Assembly: GCA_021819525.1 (NCBI GenBank)
Contig: JAKAQW010000014.1
Span: forward strand, 1 to 39,052
Direction of reading: 5' to 3'
DNA from: Actinomycetes bacterium
GTDB taxonomy: Bacteria > Actinomycetota > Acidimicrobiia > Acidimicrobiales > UBA8190
Length of the DNA: 39,052 nt
The notes beneath the pieces were generated by a model. That model searched no databases and was not told the origin of the DNA. It saw only the letters and a list, made by a program, of their open reading frames with translations. Of the stretch, positions 23,513 through 32,082 are shown piece by piece. Every line of letters begins with the position of its first letter. Within the stretch, counting starts at the first letter, position 1. The position numbers and the translations under genes are program-made.

Positions 23513-24420
23513 GGCTGCGGCTCCGTCGGAGCCTGGACCCGGCTTCTCGCGCCATCCAGCGCCAGGACCTTGGGCTGGCGGCGACGGTACGCCTGCAGGC
23601 GCTGGACACCGGCGCCTGCCAGACAGATAGCCAGCTCGTCGAACCGGTCGGCGACCTGAGCACCCCCGTGGGCGTCGGAGGCTGTGGTGAGCGGCACACC
23701 GCGCTCCACCAGCCGTGCGAGCAGCGCTGGGGCCGGGTACGCCTCGCCGGCCGGTTTCCGCCAGCCGGCGGAGGACACCTCCACCGCCATGCCCGAGCTG
23801 GCAGCCGACTCGGTCAGGCGGTCCCACCACTCCTCGGGGGCAGGTGGGCGATGGCCGGCCACCTTGACCAGATCGAGGTGCGCCAAGACATCACACGTGC
23901 CGGTGGCGGCCAGCTCGTCGAGCGCTCTTGTGTACGCCGTCCACGCCGACTCGATCGAGTGGGTCCTCCAGCGGGCGTTCGACACCGGGTCCTCGAGGTC
24001 GTCGAAGCGCCAGGTCCCCAGCCAGTGCACCGAGCCGAGCAACACGTCGAACGGGTAGCTGCCGAGCAACGCTGCGACCTCGGCCATGCGACCCGGGTAG
24101 TAGTCGACTTCCATGCCGAGCACTACCGGCAGCCCCGCTGCCTGGCAGTCGAGAACACCCTGCACGTACACGTCGAGGTCGGCAAGGGCGTGCTCGGCCC
24201 AGTAGCCGGCCATCGACCGGCGCAGGGCGTCGTCCGGCTCGTCTCGCCACCACCCCCCCAGCACGGCGTCTGCCTGGCGGAACCGGAACAGGTGCTCGGT
24301 GATAGCCACCTCGACCACCCCAGCTCGTGCGGCTTGGGCACAGTAGGCGGCGACGTGGTCGACCACCTCGTCGCGGTGGCGCTCGCCGTGCGGCCACAGG
24401 TGCAGGTGGTAGTCGATCAT
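23509..24420 (-). CDS. PHP-domain phosphoesterase (histidinol-phosphatase-like)
   Basis: A 303-residue PHP-fold metal-dependent phosphoesterase. The motifs run in order: DYHLHLWPHGE (metal-binding His pair), AITEHLFRF, GMEVDYYPG, GSVHWLG, LAHLDLVK, VEVSSAGWRKP and TTASDAHGG. This set supports a trinuclear metal site like that of HisK-type histidinol phosphatases, but the reaction cannot be fixed; nucleotide or other phosphomonoester substrates are possible. The start ATG 24420 overlaps the stop of the 57-codon ORF upstream (ATGA), and its own stop overlaps pdtaS (GTGA), so expression is coupled on both sides. Its own ribosome site is weak (GACGAGCG). Confidence 0.88.
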   Translation of the reverse strand: MIDYHLHLWPHGERHRDEVVDHVAAYCAQAARAGVVEVAITEHLFRFRQADAVLGGWWRDEPDDALRRSMAGYWAEHALADLDVYVQGVLDCQAAGLPVVLGMEVDYYPGRMAEVAALLGSYPFDVLLGSVHWLGTWRFDDLEDPVSNARWRTHSIESAWTAYTRALDELAATGTCDVLAHLDLVKVAGHRPPAPEEWWDRLTESAASSGMAVEVSSAGWRKPAGEAYPAPALLARLVERGVPLTTASDAHGGAQVADRFDELAICLAGAGVQRLQAYRRRQPKVLALDGARSRVQAPTEPQP

Positions 24421-24590
24421 GGTCGCTCGTCGGTCATCGACGGTGACCGATCCGGCAGTGGCCGGTCCGAGTGTGACCGATCCGGCAGTGGCCGGTCCAA
24501 CAGTGGCCGGTCCGACAGTGGCCGGTCCGAGCGCGGTCGACCAGATGGCAGTCGACCAGATGGCGGTCGGTCGTGGACAGCTTCGAGCAC
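24417..24590 (-). CDS. Repeat-encoded 57-residue ORF linking bagB-like and PHP genes
   Basis: From GTG 24590 the frame gives 57 residues built of D-R-P-L-S/L/P repeats and ending MTDERP. Its stop overlaps the PHP start as ATGA. GAGGAGGG lies 7 nt before the GTG, directly after the upstream ATPase stop, so initiation is well supported. An inner ATG (24437) would make a six-codon minicistron (M-T-D-E-R-P). The encoded peptide has no recognisable fold, and the DNA is a degenerate repeat. Its role may be to carry ribosomes across the repeat and keep the downstream genes coupled rather than to make a functional protein; that is inference. Confidence 0.45.
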   Translation of the reverse strand: MLEAVHDRPPSGRLPSGRPRSDRPLSDRPLLDRPLPDRSHSDRPLPDRSPSMTDERP

Positions 24591-24603
24591 GGCGGCACCC
24601 TCC

Positions 24604-25764
24604 TCACACCCACAGACGCTCGCCAAGGCGCAGCAGCCCGGCCAGGTCGTAGACGTCGGTGTCGAAGTAGGGCACGCTCACCAGCACATCGGGCACCCGG
24701 GCCAGCTCCGACCGCTGCTCCGACTCTCGCTGCGCGACCACCCGGAAGTGCGAGAAGCTCTGGCCGATGGTGTGCAGCACCCGGGCCAGCAGCTCGCCGT
24801 CGACCTCGGGCATGGTGGTCGCCAGTGCCTCGGCCAGCCACAGGTAGTCGCGCACCAGCCGTTCGGCCACCTGGGCGCCGCTGTCGTCGAGGAGGTAGTC
24901 GGGCAGCACCTTGTTCAAGACCATGGCACCGAGGTGCAGGCGCCGCCGGCGCAGCTCGGCTGCGAACACCTCGGCTTCGCGCGCCGGGGCAGCTTCGAGG
25001 GTCGAGACGATCACGAAGGTCGTCCGGCGGTCGGCGAGCAGGCGTTCCACCGCCCGGCTTCGCTCCACGAACCCGTCGTACATCGACTGGAACAGGATGA
25101 AGAACTCGGCGATGTCGGAGAGGAACTGGCTGCCCAGGACACGGTCGGCCACCTGGTAGAAGGGCTTGGAAGCCAGGTTCACCAGTTTGGAGCGGTACGG
25201 CACGATCAGCCAGCGCAGCAGCCGGCTGGAGAAGAACTCGGCCATCCGCTCCGGCGCGTCGAGGAAGTCGAGGGCGTTGCGCGAGGGTGGCGTGTCCACC
25301 ACGATGAGGTCGTAGGCGCCGCTCGAGTGCAGCTCGAAGAGCCGCTCCATGGCAATGTAGTCGTGGCTCTGCACGAAGCGGCCCGAGATGTTGCGGTACA
25401 GCGGGTTGGCCAGGATCTGGTCGCGCGTAGCGTCGTCGGGCGCGTGCCGGCGCACCAGGGCGTCCCAGGACTGCTTGGTGTCGAGCATGGCCGCCCACAG
25501 CTCGCCGGTGGGCTGCACCCCGGCATCGACGAAGGCCCGGTCCGGCACTCGCCGCTCGGCGTTGCCGATACCTTCCAAACCGAGGGCGTTCGCCAGACGT
25601 CGCGCCGGATCCACGGTCAGGACCAGCACCCGACCACCGAGACGGGCGGCCGCGCACGCTGCGGCCGCGGCTGCAGTGGTGGTCTTCCCAACCCCACCCG
25701 ATCCGCAGGTCACCACGATCTCTCGCGCGCCAAGCAGCCGTTCGAAGGATCCCGGCGGGCTCAT
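24604..25764 (-). CDS. ArsA/Get3-family ATPase, subunit without signature lysine (BagB-like)
   Basis: A 386-residue SIMIBI-class P-loop ATPase. The P-loop near residue 21 reads CGSGGVGKTT: the K of GKT is present, but the family's signature lysine (GKGG) is Ser. The adenine-side and switch elements are VLTVDPARRLANALG and YDLIVVDTPPSRNALDFLDAP. A long helical insert follows (FFILFQSMYDGFVERS), then MVLNKVLPDYLL. It is the downstream member of a pair resembling Rv3679/Rv3680 of Mycobacterium tuberculosis (BagA/BagB); those are reported to form a complex, and I infer a heterodimer here with one canonical subunit. Start ATG 25764 overlaps the upstream stop (ATGA). It is cytosolic; no ArsB-like channel is present. 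Confidence 0.88.
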   Translation of the reverse strand: MSPPGSFERLLGAREIVVTCGSGGVGKTTTAAAAAACAAARLGGRVLVLTVDPARRLANALGLEGIGNAERRVPDRAFVDAGVQPTGELWAAMLDTKQSWDALVRRHAPDDATRDQILANPLYRNISGRFVQSHDYIAMERLFELHSSGAYDLIVVDTPPSRNALDFLDAPERMAEFFSSRLLRWLIVPYRSKLVNLASKPFYQVADRVLGSQFLSDIAEFFILFQSMYDGFVERSRAVERLLADRRTTFVIVSTLEAAPAREAEVFAAELRRRRLHLGAMVLNKVLPDYLLDDSGAQVAERLVRDYLWLAEALATTMPEVDGELLARVLHTIGQSFSHFRVVAQRESEQRSELARVPDVLVSVPYFDTDVYDLAGLLRLGERLWV

Positions 25765-26708
25765 GTGCCCAGCTCCTCACCCAGATGGGCGGCGACCTGG
25801 CGCACTGTGCGCAGACCGTGGCTGCGGGTGAACAGCTCCGGCAAGTAGACCACGGGCACGCTCGGGTCGATGCCGGCCCGAAGCCGGTCGAGGTGCCCCG
25901 CTCGGGTGCGGCGCATGGTGACCGCCAATCGGGCCGCCTCGAACACCGGGGCCGGATCGCCTTGCAGCAGGTCGCCGAGCGCCGCCCGGGGACCCTCTGA
26001 GATGAGCTCGTCGAAGGCGGCTTCCTCGGCCCGACCGAACAGCTCGGGGAGGACCCGGTTCACCACCACCGCGCGCAACGCAACCGTCGTCTGCTCGCGC
26101 AAGCGCTCGGCCAGCTCGATGGTCTCGCTCACGGGCATCTCCTCGGGCGTGGTCACCACGACCAGGCCCGTGACCGCCGCATCCGACAGCATCTGCAGCA
26201 TCCAGTCGGTCTGCGAGCGCACCAGCCCCACCCGGACCAGCTCGTTTATAGCCTGCGGAGCGGTGAGCTGACCGACGACATGTCCGGTCGCCGCCGCGTC
26301 CACCACCACGAGGTCGTAGTGGTCTTCTCGCACTTCGTAGCAGAACTTGCCGACTGTCAATATCTCGCGGACGCCAGGCGCTGCAGTGGCCACGAAATCG
26401 AACGCTTTGGCCAGGGGGCCGATCCGCCCCACCATGGGCACCTTCAGCTGCAGCTTCAAGTACTCACGCAACGAGGCCTCGGTGTTCATCGACATGGCCC
26501 ACACGTTGGGCAGGACACGGCGGGCTTCGAACCCGGTGGGATCGGTCTCGAGCTGAGCGGCCACGTCGCCTTTGGCGTCGACCTCGCACAGAAGGGTGCG
26601 CCGACCCTGCTCGGCCGCGTAGACGGCCAGGGCAGCCGCCACCGTCGTCTTGCCCACACCCCCCTTCCCGGTGACGAACAGCAGGCGGCGGTCGACGAGG
26701 CTGCTCAA
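25761..26708 (-). CDS. ArsA/Get3-family ATPase, canonical subunit (BagA-like)
   Basis: A 315-residue ATPase with intact deviant Walker A GKGGVGKTT near residue 15 (both lysines), then LLCEVDAKGDVAAQLETD, HYDLVVVDAAATGHVVGQL (switch region) and VVVNRVLPELFG. The start is TTG 26708, which overlaps the stop of the DUF3107 gene as TTGA; the next in-frame ATG or GTG upstream would run far into the DUF3107 gene, and the product begins in the usual place (SSLVDRRLLFVTGKGG). The stop overlaps the next ATPase (ATGA). Paired ATPases of this kind are widespread in actinobacteria and proposed to have a role in membrane or surface homeostasis; that is inference from family. Confidence 0.88.
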   Translation of the reverse strand: MSSLVDRRLLFVTGKGGVGKTTVAAALAVYAAEQGRRTLLCEVDAKGDVAAQLETDPTGFEARRVLPNVWAMSMNTEASLREYLKLQLKVPMVGRIGPLAKAFDFVATAAPGVREILTVGKFCYEVREDHYDLVVVDAAATGHVVGQLTAPQAINELVRVGLVRSQTDWMLQMLSDAAVTGLVVVTTPEEMPVSETIELAERLREQTTVALRAVVVNRVLPELFGRAEEAAFDELISEGPRAALGDLLQGDPAPVFEAARLAVTMRRTRAGHLDRLRAGIDPSVPVVYLPELFTRSHGLRTVRQVAAHLGEELGT

Positions 26709-26941
26709 GGGGCCCCGAAACCTACCCGCCGCTCGGTGACCGGTGCCCCCACCTCGACATAGGCCAGCTTGCCGACCGGGACACCGACCCGGCGGCCCTT
26801 CCGGTCCGTCAGCCAGAGAACGCCGTCGCCGCGGCCCAACGCCGCGTCGATGTCGGCTATCACCGCATCGCGCTCGGCGTCGTCGGGGAGCTCGACCTCG
26901 AGCTCCTTCACGCTCTGGGCGATCCCGATCCGTACGTCCAC
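26705..26941 (-). CDS. DUF3107 family protein
   Basis: A 78-residue protein, the complete DUF3107 domain: VDVRIGIAQSVKELEVELPDD, an A-D-I-D-A-A-L helix, VLWLTDRKGRRVGVPVGKL, AYVEVG. Start GTG 26941 has AAGGAG with an 8-nt spacer. It is the first gene of the cluster and its TGA overlaps the TTG start of the BagA-like ATPase. The family is small, actinobacterial and of unknown function; the operon with the two ATPases is the best clue. A second copy of GGCAAGGAGC sits 26 nt further upstream. Confidence 0.88.
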   Translation of the reverse strand: MDVRIGIAQSVKELEVELPDDAERDAVIADIDAALGRGDGVLWLTDRKGRRVGVPVGKLAYVEVGAPVTERRVGFGAP

Positions 26942-27101
26942 GTGGCGCGCTCCTTGCCTCGGGCCCGTGATCGGGCTCCTTGCCAGTGGCCCGCGCGACC
27001 GGGCCGACCCCCGACGATACAGCGATGGGCCACACTGGACGTCAGCCGCCACCGACAGCAGCGGTCCTACGACACCCGACCCGCCCGCGTGAGGCCATGC
27101 C

Positions 27102-28424
27102 ATGCTCGAACCCGATCCCCTACCCCCAGATCCTCTCCCACTCCCCTTGCGGCGCGACACGGTCGTCGATCCGGCACACGCGCCAGGGTCCAGCCGGCGA
27201 TGCCAGTGGGCGGCGACGATGCGGGGCATCACGTCGTCCTCCGGGCTGGTGGTCGCCCATGCGACCTCGGCCAGTCGGGCGGCGGCAAGCGAGCCGCAGA
27301 CCTCGAAGGCGACTGCGACAGGCCACGAGCTGCCGGGGGCAGTCACCACCGGCACGGCTGTCGTCGGCTTCGGCCCACGTCCGATAGACCGGGCCGGGCG
27401 AGAAGCGCTCGAGGACGCCGTGCTGGCAGCTGGAGCTACCCGGGCCGTAGGAGGTGGCCGACGCGCCACGCCCGAGGAGCCCGACCCATGGCGGACCTGC
27501 TTCGAACGTGACCGCGACCGAATCCTCCACGCCGCCGCCTTCCGTCGCCTGGCGGGCAAGACCCAGGTCTTCGTCCACCCCGCCGACCACCAGCGGACCC
27601 GGCTCACCCACGCCCTGGAGGTCGCCCAGGTGGCCACAGCGGTGTCTCGAGCCGTCGGCCTGAACACCACCCTGGTAGAGGCCATGGCTCTGGGCCACGA
27701 CTGCGGGCACGGACCCGGCGGGCACGCCAGTGAAGACGCCTTCGAGGTGTTCGTCCCCGATTTCCACCACGCCCGGTGGGGCGCTGACGTCGTCCTCGCA
27801 CCGCTGAACCTCTGTGCCGAGACGCTCGACGGCATCCGCCACCACAGCTGGTCTCTCCCGGCACCAGCCACCCCCGAAGGCGAGCTGCTCAGTTGGGCCG
27901 ACCGGGTCGCCTACTGCACCCACGATCTGGAGGACGCCGTGCGAGCCGGCATCGTGGCTGCCGAGGACGTGCCCGAAGCCGTGGTCGCCTTGGTGGGAAG
28001 CCATCGATCCGTCCAGCTTCGTTCGTTCATCGCCGCGCTGGTGGACGCCGTGCTCGAACACGGCGTCGTCGGCATGGCGCCCGAGCCTGCCTCGGCGCTC
28101 GCCGCCTTGCGTTCGTTCAATTACGAACGGGTCTACAATCGTCCAGCGTCGATCGTCCAGGCCAATGCCGTCGTAGCAGTGCTCCGGGCCCTGGTGGAGC
28201 ACTTCGCCGAGCACCCCGAGCGCCTGCCCGAGATCGCCGAGCCGGTCGCCGCTGGCACTTCGCCGACCCTCGTCGACGCGGCGTACAGCCCCCTGCATCG
28301 GGCGGTGGCCTACGTGGCAGGCATGACCGACCGGTTCGCCTTTGCCACCGCGGTCGAGCAGCTGGGATGGGACCCAGGCCGCTTGCCGGTCGCCGTCGAC
28401 GCCCGTCCGGCAGGCGTCACCTGA
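27102..28424 (+). CDS. dgt: Deoxyguanosinetriphosphate triphosphohydrolase-like protein (HD domain)
   Basis: A 440-residue HD-domain hydrolase that releases triphosphate from dNTPs. The signature starts near residue 140: DPWRTCFERDRDRILH, AFRRLAGKTQVFV, RTRLTHALEVAQVA (first HD histidine), GHDCGHGPGGH (HD pair), then ISRAVGLNTTL-like helix and LLSWADRVAYCTHDLEDAV (last metal Asp). The start is uncertain: ATG 27102 has a GAGG about 7 nt upstream but gives about 105 residues without family resemblance; ATG 27219 and GTG 27249 are alternatives. A minus frame covers the same stretch with the same third-codon positions, so base composition cannot settle it. Divergent from the DUF3107 operon. Confidence 0.88.
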   Translation: MLEPDPLPPDPLPLPLRRDTVVDPAHAPGSSRRCQWAATMRGITSSSGLVVAHATSASRAAASEPQTSKATATGHELPGAVTTGTAVVGFGPRPIDRAGREALEDAVLAAGATRAVGGGRRATPEEPDPWRTCFERDRDRILHAAAFRRLAGKTQVFVHPADHQRTRLTHALEVAQVATAVSRAVGLNTTLVEAMALGHDCGHGPGGHASEDAFEVFVPDFHHARWGADVVLAPLNLCAETLDGIRHHSWSLPAPATPEGELLSWADRVAYCTHDLEDAVRAGIVAAEDVPEAVVALVGSHRSVQLRSFIAALVDAVLEHGVVGMAPEPASALAALRSFNYERVYNRPASIVQANAVVAVLRALVEHFAEHPERLPEIAEPVAAGTSPTLVDAAYSPLHRAVAYVAGMTDRFAFATAVEQLGWDPGRLPVAVDARPAGVT

Positions 28425-28460
28425 CCCACACCCCGTGCCTTGCCTGCGTCGAGAGCCGGG

Positions 28461-28531
28461 TGACACGGCGCACCGAGCAGCGAGAGCCAGATGACACGGC
28501 GCACCGAGCAGCGAGAGCCAGATGTCACAGG
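28461..28531 (+). repeat. 31-nt tandem repeat downstream of dgt
   Basis: A 31-nt unit starting TGACACGGCGCACCGAG occurs at 28461 and 28492, with a partial copy at 28523. It lies between dgt and the next gene. Confidence 0.9.
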
Positions 28532-28552
28532 CCCCTGGCCTACCGTGGGATC

Positions 28553-28657
28553 ATGGCGAACCGGTCCAACCCCCGGCGCGCGTACCGGTACGGCACCGGG
28601 CGGGCGTACAGGCATGACGACCGGCGGGCGCGACACGACAGCGAGGAGGGGCGATGA
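28553..28657 (+). CDS. Possible 34-residue Arg-rich leader ORF
   Basis: ATG 28553 begins 6 nt after TACCGT, a leaderless -10-like box, and reads 34 codons (MANRSNPRRAYRYGTGRAYR...). It ends in a TGA that overlaps the ATG of the next gene (ATGA). No family; Arg/Tyr/Gly-rich and basic. It could be a translated leader that couples to the downstream gene or a chance ORF. Confidence 0.35.
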   Translation: MANRSNPRRAYRYGTGRAYRHDDRRARHDSEEGR

Positions 28658-29319
28658 GCGACGTTTCGCAGGGACCCGGATGGTGGTTGGCGTCGGATGG
28701 CAAGTGGTACCCGCCGCATACCGCCCCCCGTGCGACCGTGGCGCCTGACCACGACACAGCCACCGCCGAGCGTGGGGCAGCTGCGGTGCCAGCGGACCCG
28801 GCGGCCGCGTCGACGGCTCGGCCGGCCACCGTCGACACCCGGGCGACCGCCAACCCCCAGGGCGCCCAGGCCTATCCGCCGGCTGCATCTGCCGCCGGCC
28901 AGCTCCAGGCCACACCCATGAGCGGGTTCCAGGCGGCTCCCGGCCCCACCTCTGGGACCGGGTACGCGACGGGGTACGGCGCGCCGATCGGGCACTGGCC
29001 CGGAGAGCCCAGCGGGTACGGAGCCGGGCCGGGAAGTGGCGTCCCCGCCCAAGCTCCCACCCAGGTGACGCCCGAGGTCCGCCCGGGCGCTCCCCGGCGG
29101 CACTGGCAGCCGTGGCTGGCGCTGGTGGGAGTGGCTCTCGTGCTGTGGGGTGCCGGGCAAGGCCTGCTGGCCTGGTCCGAATGGCATCTGGTCCGGACCG
29201 AGCTCTCGCCCTATGGCACCGTCACCCCCGGACATCTGGGCATGGTCCTCTCCGCTGCGGGCATCGTAGTGGCCGGAGCGGCCACGCTCGCCGTCGCCCT
29301 GGTGCTCGACCGGCGCTGA
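28654..29319 (+). CDS. Membrane protein with N-terminal GWW-SDGKWYPP motif
   Basis: A 221-residue protein. It begins MSDVSQGPGWWLASDGKWYPP, a short DUF2510-like motif that I associate with Acidimicrobiia membrane proteins. A long Ala/Pro/Gly-rich disordered segment follows (about 25-150). Two transmembrane segments then come: LALVGVALVLWGAGQGLLAW and GMVLSAAGIVVAGAATLAVAL, with a short loop. ATG 28654 has GAGGAGGGG 3-4 nt upstream. It may be coupled to the 34-codon ORF. Function unknown; the motif is often at the N-terminus of membrane-associated actinobacterial proteins. Confidence 0.78.
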   Translation: MSDVSQGPGWWLASDGKWYPPHTAPRATVAPDHDTATAERGAAAVPADPAAASTARPATVDTRATANPQGAQAYPPAASAAGQLQATPMSGFQAAPGPTSGTGYATGYGAPIGHWPGEPSGYGAGPGSGVPAQAPTQVTPEVRPGAPRRHWQPWLALVGVALVLWGAGQGLLAWSEWHLVRTELSPYGTVTPGHLGMVLSAAGIVVAGAATLAVALVLDRR

Positions 29320-29381
29320 GCAGGCCGGGGAGGCCCAAGCGATCTGTCGGCTGGGCCGGTACCCTGAGCCCGCCGGTACCC

Positions 29382-31205
<1,824 letters not shown>

Positions 31206-31260
31206 GCTACCATGCTGGCACAGATCGGAAGGTGAGGTTCGCCAGCACCCCGGATCGACG

Positions 31261-31316
31261 GGGAGGACTTCGACGGGAGGACTTCGACGGGAGGACTTCG
31301 ACGGGAGGACTTCGAC
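31261..31316 (+). repeat. 14-nt tandem repeat (four copies) upstream of the minicistron array
   Basis: GGGAGGACTTCGAC occurs at 31261, 31275, 31289 and 31303 in perfect register. Each copy contains a Shine-Dalgarno-like GGGAGG but no start codon. Confidence 0.95.
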
Positions 31317-31337
31317 GGAGCTCCGATCAGAGGACGG

Positions 31338-31422
31338 GACCAGACGTGACCGAGGACCAGACGTGACCGAGGACCGGACATGACCGAGGACCGGACATGA
31401 CCGAGGACCAGACGTGACCGAG
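31338..31422 (+). promoter_or_regulatory. Tandem 17-nt minicistron array leading into the response regulator
   Basis: Five 17-nt units (31338, 31355, 31372, 31389, 31406) each carry a start codon: GTG 31346, GTG 31363, ATG 31380, ATG 31397, GTG 31414. Each of the first four gives six codons (V/M-T-E-D-Q/R-T) and then a TGA that overlaps the next start as GTGA or ATGA. GAGG in each unit lies 7 nt before the next unit's start. The fifth start is that of the response regulator. Reinitiation through the chain is inferred, not seen. Confidence 0.75.
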
Positions 31423-32082
31423 GAGCAGGGCGGTCCCATCCGGCTGCTGCTCGTGGACGACCACCAGGTGATCCTCGACGGGTTGGAGGCCATGCTGCGC
31501 AGCCAACGACTCCGGGTTCGCATCGTGGCCCGGGCCACCACCGCTGCCGAGGCGCTGGCTGCCGCTGTCGAGTACCTTCCCGACGTCGTACTGCTCGACG
31601 TGCGGCTACGGGCGGAGAGCGGGCTCGATCTCGGACGGGACCTCCTGGGGCGTCATCCCGACATGAAGGTGGTGTTCTTCACCGTCTACGACGACGAGCA
31701 GTACCTGTTCCAGGCGCTGCGCCTCGGTGCCGCCGGCTTCCTGCTGAAGCAGGCCCGCGGCAGCGAGCTGGCCGACCAGCTGGAGCGCATCATGGCCGGA
31801 GAGATCGTCATCGACCCCACGTTCATGGGCCGGGTCGCGCTGACCGCCGCGCGCCTCCAGGCCGGGGAGTTCTGGCCAGGGGCGCACTTGGGGCTTTCCC
31901 AACGCGAGAGCGAGGTGCTCGAGCTGCTGGTACGTGGCCTGTCGAACCGAGCGATCGCCGGCGAGCTGGTCATCGGGGAGGAGACCGTGAAGACCCACCT
32001 CGGTGCCCTCTATCGCAAGCTGGGGGTGAGCGACCGCTCGCAGGCCGTCGCCGCTGCGCTGCGCGAACGGCTGTACCGATGA
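31414..32082 (+). CDS. NarL/LuxR-type response regulator
   Basis: A 222-residue regulator. The receiver domain (about 8-125) has acidic pocket D15-D16, phosphoacceptor D62 (VVLLDVRL), a T/S switch region (FFTVYDD) and K near 111 (GFLLKQ). The C-terminal LuxR helix-turn-helix (about 155-222) reads LSQRESEVLELLVRGLSNRAIAGELVIGEETVKTHLGALYRKLGVSDR. It pairs with the histidine kinase whose ATG overlaps its stop as ATGA. The start GTG 31414 is the last unit of the 17-nt array, with GAGG 7 nt upstream. Target genes unknown; the Helix-turn-helix family usually regulates promoters nearby. Confidence 0.93.
   Translation: MTEEQGGPIRLLLVDDHQVILDGLEAMLRSQRLRVRIVARATTAAEALAAAVEYLPDVVLLDVRLRAESGLDLGRDLLGRHPDMKVVFFTVYDDEQYLFQALRLGAAGFLLKQARGSELADQLERIMAGEIVIDPTFMGRVALTAARLQAGEFWPGAHLGLSQRESEVLELLVRGLSNRAIAGELVIGEETVKTHLGALYRKLGVSDRSQAVAAALRERLYR

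Noticed and set aside
22169-23659. 496-residue plus-strand frame
   Set aside because: Antisense to pdtaS; no family-like content.
26705-27871. N-terminally extended version of the DUF3107 frame
   Set aside because: The extension is antisense to the dGTPase-like gene and the domain starts cleanly at GTG 26941 with a ribosome site.
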